Shown here: positions 59,247-64,000 of the stretch, piece after piece
Position numbering within the stretch: the first letter of the stretch is position 1
How the letters are laid out: the number at the start of each line of letters is the position of its first letter
NCBI RefSeq assembly: GCF_040436365.1
Contig: NZ_AP026369.1
Coordinates: 62,001 to 126,000 of the forward strand
Source: Hydrogenimonas sp. SS33
GTDB lineage: Bacteria; Campylobacterota; Campylobacteria; Campylobacterales; Hydrogenimonadaceae
Reading direction: 5' to 3'
Length of the DNA: 64,000 nt
Translations under genes and position numbers: made by a program
The notes under the pieces: generated by a model
What the model saw: the letters and a program-made list of their open reading frames with translations, nothing else
Databases searched by the model: none
What the model was told of the DNA's origin: nothing

Positions 59247-60641
59247 TTAAACCATCCAATAGCCGAAAATCAGAAAGAGTACCAGCGAAAGAGATGCCGC
59301 CAGCAGGGCCCAGGGCAGCTGGGTCTTGACGTGGGCGATGAGGTCGCATCCCGCGGCCATGGCGGCGATGATGGTGGTGTCGGAGATGGGGGAGGCGTGA
59401 TCGCCGAAGACGCCACCCGAGATGACGGCGGCGATGGAGAGCGGCAGCAGGGGGGCAGTGTCGGCCCCCATGCCGGCGGCCATCGTGACGGCGATGGGCA
59501 TCATGATGGAGAAGGTCCCCCAGCTGGTGCCGGTGGAAAAGGCGGTGACGGCGGAGAGGAGGAAGATGCCGGCCGGCAGCAGGGCCGGATGCAAAATGGC
59601 GTGGGCGAAGTGTGCCAGGTAGGGGCCCGTCCCCAGTTTCACCGTCACGTCGCCGATGGCGAAGGCGAAGAGCAGAATGGCGGCGATGGGGACCATCGTC
59701 TTTGCCCCGTCCAGGATCGCTTTGGCGATCTCTCTGGGCTCCATCCGCCTCCGCCACAGAAGGTAGAGGGCCGTGACGGCGACGGAGGAGAGCACCGCGC
59801 CGAAGACCGAGGTCGAACCGCTCCCTTTCAGAGGATTGCCGTTGCCCGTGATAAAGAGAAAGAGGACGACGCCAAGCAGCAGGACGGCGATGGGAACGAC
59901 AAGGGCCGTCAGATCTCCGTCCCGGGTGGCCGGCAGGGTGCTTTCGGACTCGACAGGGGTGAGTGAGGGGAAGTCGATGCCTTTCAGGATGGTGAAGAGG
60001 ACGAGGGCGATGGAGAGGTAGGCATAGAAGTTGAAAAGCAGGGCGTGTGCCAGCAGCGAAAGGGCGCTGCCGGAGATGACGCCGGCGTCGATCTGGGCGC
60101 CGATGAGCCCCAGAAGAAGGGCGCCCCAGGCATTGAGGGGGAAGAGGGTACAGACCGGTGCGGCGGTGGCGTCGCAGATGTAGGCGAGTTTTTCGCGGGA
60201 GGTGCCGAAGCGGTCGGTCAAAGGGCGGCTGACGGTACCGGCGATGAGAGAGGTGATGGAGGATTCGATGAAGATGGCCAGGCCGATGAAAAAGGCAAGC
60301 AGCTCCGCCTCTTTTCTGCTTTTGACGAGGCGTTTGCGCTTTTCGATGAAGGCGACGAAGCCGTCGACCCCGCCGCTTCGACGGATCAGCTCGATGATGG
60401 AGCCTACGAAGACGGCAAAAACCAGGGTTTTGACAACCCACCCCTTCCCAAGAAGCGCCGCCATGCCGCGGCCCGTCTCCCACAGAGCGCCCGCCAGGTG
60501 CCCGTCGAGAATGAGGTAGCCCGAAAAGACGCCGAGAAAGAGGGAGAGAATGACGTTTCTTGATATAATGGCCAAAACGATGGCGATGAGTGGAGGAAGT
60601 AATGAATAGAGGCCGAAATGGTGGACGACTTGCTCTGGCAC
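59247..60641 (-). CDS. NhaC-family Na+/H+ antiporter
   Basis: 464 residues from GTG 60641, with AAAAGGAG five bases upstream; upstream reading to 60746 lacks a site. About twelve helices. Family motifs: FVGSIIELIRRSGGVDGF, FIESSITSLIAGTVSRPL, FSTGTSWGTFSIMMPIAV and GDHASPISDTTIIAAM. It exchanges Na+ for H+ (some relatives exchange organic acids). Its 5' end overlaps the divergent transpeptidase gene by 40 bp, so each ribosome binding site lies in the other gene. Confidence 0.88.
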   Translation of the reverse strand: MPEQVVHHFGLYSLLPPLIAIVLAIISRNVILSLFLGVFSGYLILDGHLAGALWETGRGMAALLGKGWVVKTLVFAVFVGSIIELIRRSGGVDGFVAFIEKRKRLVKSRKEAELLAFFIGLAIFIESSITSLIAGTVSRPLTDRFGTSREKLAYICDATAAPVCTLFPLNAWGALLLGLIGAQIDAGVISGSALSLLAHALLFNFYAYLSIALVLFTILKGIDFPSLTPVESESTLPATRDGDLTALVVPIAVLLLGVVLFLFITGNGNPLKGSGSTSVFGAVLSSVAVTALYLLWRRRMEPREIAKAILDGAKTMVPIAAILLFAFAIGDVTVKLGTGPYLAHFAHAILHPALLPAGIFLLSAVTAFSTGTSWGTFSIMMPIAVTMAAGMGADTAPLLPLSIAAVISGGVFGDHASPISDTTIIAAMAAGCDLIAHVKTQLPWALLAASLSLVLFLIFGYWMV

Positions 60642-61261
60642 GGTTACTCCTTTTAGGAATTGTAACAGGTTTTCTCTGGGGCGGGGAGTGGTCCGATCCC
60701 ATCGGGCGGGAGGAGAGTACGCAGGCAGTGCGGGTCTTTGACGCAAAGGGCCACCACGCCGTGCTTGCCTGGTACGAAAAACGGGGAGGCCGGTGGGTCG
60801 AAAGAGGGCGAATAGAGAGAGTCAACATCGGTCGAAACGGCGTGGGCAAGGAGAAAGAGGGCGACGGCAGGACGCCTGTGGGCGTCTATCCGCTGGAGGA
60901 TGTGTACGGCTATCGGGATGTGGAGACGAAGATGCCCTTTTTTCTGGCGGCCGATTCGCTCATCTGCGTTGACGACCCCCGTTCGCGCTACTACAACCGC
61001 ATTGTCGACGCCCGGCTGGTGAAACACGATTTCGACAGTTTCGAAAAGATGCGGCGGCGAGACGGCCTCTACCGCATTCTCGTGACGGTGGGTTACAACG
61101 GCGAGAGGGAGCAGGGAAAGGGGTCGTGCATCTTTTTGCATGTGGCCGACAGCGCCAAAGCGACGGCGGGATGCGTGGCGATGCCGTTGGAGGCACTGAA
61201 GAGAATCGCGGCGTGGCTCGACCCTGCGCAAAAGCCCGTGCTGGTGGTGGAGGGGCCGTGA
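60602..61261 (+). CDS. L,D-transpeptidase (YkuD-like)
   Basis: 219 residues from ATG 60602 (GGAGG upstream). An N-terminal helix (LALARLLLLGIVTGFLWG) targets it to the periplasm. The domain carries GDGRTPVGVYPLEDVYGY and the catalytic CIFLHVADSAKATAGCVAMPL (His and Cys). It cross-links peptidoglycan or modifies muropeptides; in curved Campylobacterota related enzymes shape the cell. It overlaps the divergent NhaC start and ends in GTGA overlap with the next gene. Confidence 0.85.
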   Translation: MNRGRNGGRLALARLLLLGIVTGFLWGGEWSDPIGREESTQAVRVFDAKGHHAVLAWYEKRGGRWVERGRIERVNIGRNGVGKEKEGDGRTPVGVYPLEDVYGYRDVETKMPFFLAADSLICVDDPRSRYYNRIVDARLVKHDFDSFEKMRRRDGLYRILVTVGYNGEREQGKGSCIFLHVADSAKATAGCVAMPLEALKRIAAWLDPAQKPVLVVEGP

Positions 61262-62001
61262 GCTGGCGGATTCCCGTCTGCTACGAGGATGCGTGGCTCA
61301 TCGCCGTCAACAAACCCGCGGGTCTGCTGGTCCACCGCTCCCGGATCGACAAGGAAGCGACCCGGTTCGCCCTGCAGATTGTGCGGGAGATGACGGGGCG
61401 TTACGTCCATCCGGTCCACCGTCTGGACAAACCCACCTCCGGCGTGCTGCTCTTCGCCTTCGACAAAGAAGTCGCCAGAAAGGTGGGCGAAGCCTTTATC
61501 TCCCGCCGGGTGCACAAACGCTACCTCGCCGTGGTGCGGGGCTACACCGGGGAGAGGGGCGTCATCGACTACCCGCTCAAAGAGGTGCTGGACAAGATGA
61601 CCGATGCAAAGGCGCAGGAGGGGAAACCGCCCCAGGAGGCGGTCACGCGCTACCAAACCCTGGCAAGGGCGGAGCTCCCCATCCCCGTGAGCCGCTACCC
61701 CGCCGCCCGCTACTCACTGGTGGAGCTTGCCCCCGAAACGGGGCGCAAACATCAGCTTCGGCGCCATATGAAACATATCTTCCACCCCATCGTCGGCGAT
61801 ACCAAGTACGGACGCACCGAACACAACAACCTCTTCCGCCGCCACTTCGACTGCCACCGGCTGCTGCTGCATGCCCATACCCTGCAGCTTCCCCATCCAG
61901 CCACGGGGGAGGTTTTGAAAATCGAAGCACCGTTGCCCGACTCCTTTCGAAACGTGATCGAAAGGGTTTTTCCAAGCGACAGAGAGGGGCAGGGTTTCTA
62001 G
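61258..62001 (+). CDS. TruC/RluA-family pseudouridine synthase
   Basis: 247 residues from GTG 61258 (GGAGGGG upstream). Catalytic motif HRLDKPTSGVLLFAFDK, with N-terminal LIAVNKPAGLLVHRS and C-terminal PETGRKHQLRRHM and HPIVGDTKYG. The length and HPVHRLDKPTSG pattern are closest to TruC (tRNA pseudouridine 65), but an Rlu target is possible. It overlaps truA by four bases, convergent. Confidence 0.85.
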   Translation: MSWRIPVCYEDAWLIAVNKPAGLLVHRSRIDKEATRFALQIVREMTGRYVHPVHRLDKPTSGVLLFAFDKEVARKVGEAFISRRVHKRYLAVVRGYTGERGVIDYPLKEVLDKMTDAKAQEGKPPQEAVTRYQTLARAELPIPVSRYPAARYSLVELAPETGRKHQLRRHMKHIFHPIVGDTKYGRTEHNNLFRRHFDCHRLLLHAHTLQLPHPATGEVLKIEAPLPDSFRNVIERVFPSDREGQGF

Positions 62002-62723
62002 TAGAGCACCCGCGCCAGGTAGAGCCCCTGGGGAGGCGCCAGCAGCGTGGTGTGCCGGGCTTTTGCGTCGATCTGCTCTTTGATCTGCTTTTCAGTAAGC
62101 TCTCCCCGCATGCAGAGGATGGCGGCGGAGACGATCATCCGCACCTGGGAGCGCAGAAAACCGTCGGCTTCCAGGTAGAGGGCGTGATAGCTTCTGAAAC
62201 GCTCCACACGGGTTCTGTAGATGGTGCGCACCGTCGAGCCGGGGTCGCTCCCTTTTTTGTGGAAATAGCGGAAATCGTGTTCCCCTTCGAATAGCGAGAG
62301 GGCATTTTTCAAGGCATCCGGGTCCAGGTCGGGCACGGCGAGGCAGTAGGGAAGCTCGAAGGGGGTGGGGGCGCTCTTTTTGAGCATGTAGCGGTAGATG
62401 CGGCGTCTGGCGTCGTAACGGGCGTGGAAGCCGTCGGGAACGGGGGAGAGGGTTTTGAATTGGATGTGCGGGGCGAGATGGCGGTTGAGCATCGTCTTGA
62501 GTTTGGTCAGGTCGTCCCAGTGCGGGGGAAGGTCGAAGTGGACTACCTGCCCTGTGGCGTGGACCCCCCGGTCGGTCCGCCCGCTTCCGACGATGGGCCC
62601 GGCAATGCCCAGGCGACCCGCCGCCCGGGCAAGGGCACCGCTGACCGTTCTGGGGGTGGTCGTCTGGCTCTGGAAACCGTAAAAAGCGGTGCCGTCGTAG
62701 GCGATGACCCCTTTGACGCGCAT
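61998..62723 (-). CDS. truA: tRNA pseudouridine(38-40) synthase TruA
   Basis: 241 residues. Motifs: YDGTAFYGFQSQ, the catalytic SGRTDRGVHATGQVVHF, FHARYDARRRIYRYML and FLRSQVRMIVSAAI. It modifies the tRNA anticodon stem-loop. The ATG shares bases with the stop of the upstream LptF/G gene (TGATG), so the two are coupled. Confidence 0.95.
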   Translation of the reverse strand: MRVKGVIAYDGTAFYGFQSQTTTPRTVSGALARAAGRLGIAGPIVGSGRTDRGVHATGQVVHFDLPPHWDDLTKLKTMLNRHLAPHIQFKTLSPVPDGFHARYDARRRIYRYMLKKSAPTPFELPYCLAVPDLDPDALKNALSLFEGEHDFRYFHKKGSDPGSTVRTIYRTRVERFRSYHALYLEADGFLRSQVRMIVSAAILCMRGELTEKQIKEQIDAKARHTTLLAPPQGLYLARVLY

Positions 62724-63745
62724 CAGAACCTCGTCTGGACCCTGCCGCGGAAGAAGAGGATGCCCACTGCGAAAAAGAGGGCGAGAAAGGTGAAAGAGCC
62801 GATGGCCGAACTCTTCGCCACGGCGGAGATGACGCCGTAGTAGACGGCCGTGACCAGTAAAATGGCGAGGTAGGAGTAGTTGCGGTCGTATCTGGGGTGC
62901 AGAATCCCGTAGCCCAGGGCGTAGGTGAGTGTCAGGAGCGGAAAGAGACTGACGGCGACGAAGATGATGAGGTCTTTGAGCCGTTTTCTGTCGCTCGTGG
63001 CACTGAGCCAGTATTCGGTGATGTTGCGGTAGGTGAACGGCTTGTGGGTCGAGGTGTCGAAAATCTTCATCACCTTGAAGTCGATCTGGTCGATCCGCTT
63101 CTTGGTCAGGCGGTAGGCGACGCCCTGTTCGAGCTGGAGCCCCAGTGCGCCCCCTTCGTTGATGAAGCGCCCCTTTTCCGCCAGGAGAATCTGCTCTTCG
63201 TTGGGCTGGCTGGCGTTGTAGAGGACGATATGGTGCAGGATGCCGCTCTCTTTCTCCTTGCTCTGTAAAAAGACGAGCCAGGGGCCGAACTTCTGGCCGA
63301 ACTCGCTCGCTTCGATGTTGAGGACGGCATGGACGCTCTTGTAGCTGATGAAGGATTTGATGAGCTGCTTTGTTATGGGCACCAGCGCCAGGGAGAGAAG
63401 CAGAAGCAGCAGGGTCGTCAGCAGCGTGATGGGGGTGAAGATGCGCAAAAGGCGCGACGGCGCGATGCCGAAGGAGAAGAGGACGATGTTCTCGAAATCG
63501 TTGGAGAGCTTCACCATCGTCAGCGTCAGGGCTGCGAAAAAGGTGATCGGCAGGGTGTAGAAGAGAATGGTCGGCAGAAAGTAGCCGTACATCGTCACCA
63601 TCTCCGAAAAGGTCATCTGGGTCACTTCCGTCAGTTTGGCGATGCGCACGAAGAGGATGAGCGACCCGATGGCGATGATGGGCAGGAAGATGGAGAAGAA
63701 GAGGGTGCCGAAGCTTCGCAGAAGGTAGCGCGAGGTGTTAGGCAT
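62723..63745 (-). CDS. LptF/LptG-family lipopolysaccharide export permease
   Basis: 340 residues from ATG 63745 (GGAG upstream). Helices at the N-terminus (LFFSIFLPIIAIGSLILFV, YGYFLPTILFYTLPITFFAAL), a periplasmic beta-jellyroll-like domain, and three C-terminal helices. It matches the YjgP/YjgQ family, which extracts LPS from the inner membrane with LptB. I cannot separate LptF from LptG by eye. It overlaps the prepilin peptidase stop by eight bases. Confidence 0.85.
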   Translation of the reverse strand: MPNTSRYLLRSFGTLFFSIFLPIIAIGSLILFVRIAKLTEVTQMTFSEMVTMYGYFLPTILFYTLPITFFAALTLTMVKLSNDFENIVLFSFGIAPSRLLRIFTPITLLTTLLLLLLSLALVPITKQLIKSFISYKSVHAVLNIEASEFGQKFGPWLVFLQSKEKESGILHHIVLYNASQPNEEQILLAEKGRFINEGGALGLQLEQGVAYRLTKKRIDQIDFKVMKIFDTSTHKPFTYRNITEYWLSATSDRKRLKDLIIFVAVSLFPLLTLTYALGYGILHPRYDRNYSYLAILLVTAVYYGVISAVAKSSAIGSFTFLALFFAVGILFFRGRVQTRF

Positions 63746-64000
63746 AGAGCGAACTCCACCAGTGGAGGATCGGTTCGTCGAAGATGTAGGCGACCCAGGT
63801 CCCCATGGCGAGGAAGGGGACGAAAGGCACCATGTGGTTCCGGGCGAAAAGCGCGGGGACGATGGCCAGCAGGGCGGCGATGTAGATGGCCACCAGCACC
63901 AGCGGGAAGCCGAGCATCGCCCCCATGGTGCCGGCGATGATGATATCCGCCTCCCCCAGGGCATCTTTTTTGATGGCCAGCTTGACGAGCAGCCCCAGGG
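63738..64000 (-). CDS. Prepilin peptidase (PilD-like, A24 family), 5' end outside window
   Basis: The C-terminal 87 residues are visible; the frame is open to the right edge. KKDALGEADIIIAGTMGAMLG contains the second catalytic aspartate region (GEAD in place of the usual GxGD). The membrane helices VLVAIYIAALLAIVPAL and VPFLAMGTWVAYIF follow. It would cleave type IV pilin or type II secretion pseudopilin signal peptides. The N-terminus and zinc motif are off the window. Confidence 0.75.
   Translation of the reverse strand, partial: LGLLVKLAIKKDALGEADIIIAGTMGAMLGFPLVLVAIYIAALLAIVPALFARNHMVPFVPFLAMGTWVAYIFDEPILHWWSSLYA

Overview
The window is GC-rich bacterial chromosome with tightly packed genes and many ATGA-type start/stop overlaps. 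The organism is most likely a member of the Campylobacterota (former Epsilonproteobacteria). Four things support this. There is a fused ispDF gene. There is an HP1021-type atypical response regulator. The order ispDF - HP1021-like regulator - sat-like - pgpA, with mrp nearby, matches the order I remember for Campylobacter jejuni (Cj1606c to Cj1610). Menaquinone appears to be made by the futalosine route (mqnE). The high GC, the molybdoenzyme and the multihaem cytochrome fit a free-living, perhaps vent-type, chemolithotroph such as a Hydrogenimonas- or Sulfurovum-like lineage; that placement is inference.

Layout. 0-8.3 kb: the 3' part of a PelB-like outer-membrane exopolysaccharide protein, a ThiF/MoeB-like adenylyltransferase, an arginine kinase (unusual in bacteria), then a PiT phosphate permease and a phosphate-type porin on the minus strand. 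8.3-10.4 kb: a PhoB/PhoR-like two-component pair divergent from the porin, with 11-bp direct repeats between them. 10.6-19.9 kb: a periplasmic molybdoenzyme operon in the order Fe-S subunit, NrfD-type anchor, Tat-exported catalytic subunit. It is followed by a TorD-type chaperone, a ferredoxin-like protein, an AroE-fold protein without catalytic residues, a small unknown protein and an FqrB-like flavoprotein. 20-25 kb: a Bat aerotolerance operon (BatA, a BatB-BatC fusion, two BatD paralogues). 25.1-26.8 kb: a cytochrome c and a lone NosD-like protein.

26.8-35.6 kb (minus strand): an MddA-like methyltransferase, a HAD phosphatase, a HerA-like ATPase, an rRNA m5C methyltransferase, pgpA, a sat-like gene, the HP1021-like regulator and ispDF. 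35.6-38.3 kb: thiC and mrp. 38.4-45.3 kb: a porin, a small PBP-like protein and a sensor kinase, a convergent response regulator, and a nine-haem lipoprotein cytochrome. 45.3-48.3 kb: a lipid glycosylation trio (GT2, LAB_N, ArnT-like). 48.5-54.7 kb: a seven-gene operon that I cannot match to a known system: a membrane protein, YceI, an FtsX/LolD-type ABC transporter, a haem-copper-oxidase-like membrane protein, a cysteine-free thioredoxin-fold protein and an MBL hydrolase. 55-64 kb: glnD, mqnE, a phosphoribosyltransferase, an NhaC antiporter, an L,D-transpeptidase, truC-like and truA, an LptF/G permease and the 3' part of a prepilin peptidase.

The least ordinary signals are between the genes. 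Four copies of an approximately 125-bp element with four hairpins lie directly after stop codons, and their stem arms differ between copies but stay complementary. Nine or more loci carry heptanucleotide (7-nt period) arrays combined with triloop hairpins, and several of these form the start or end of genes. A 271-bp MITE-like element with approximately 31-bp terminal inverted repeats has a second, partial copy. I see no rRNA, tRNA, CRISPR array, transposase or prophage gene in the window.
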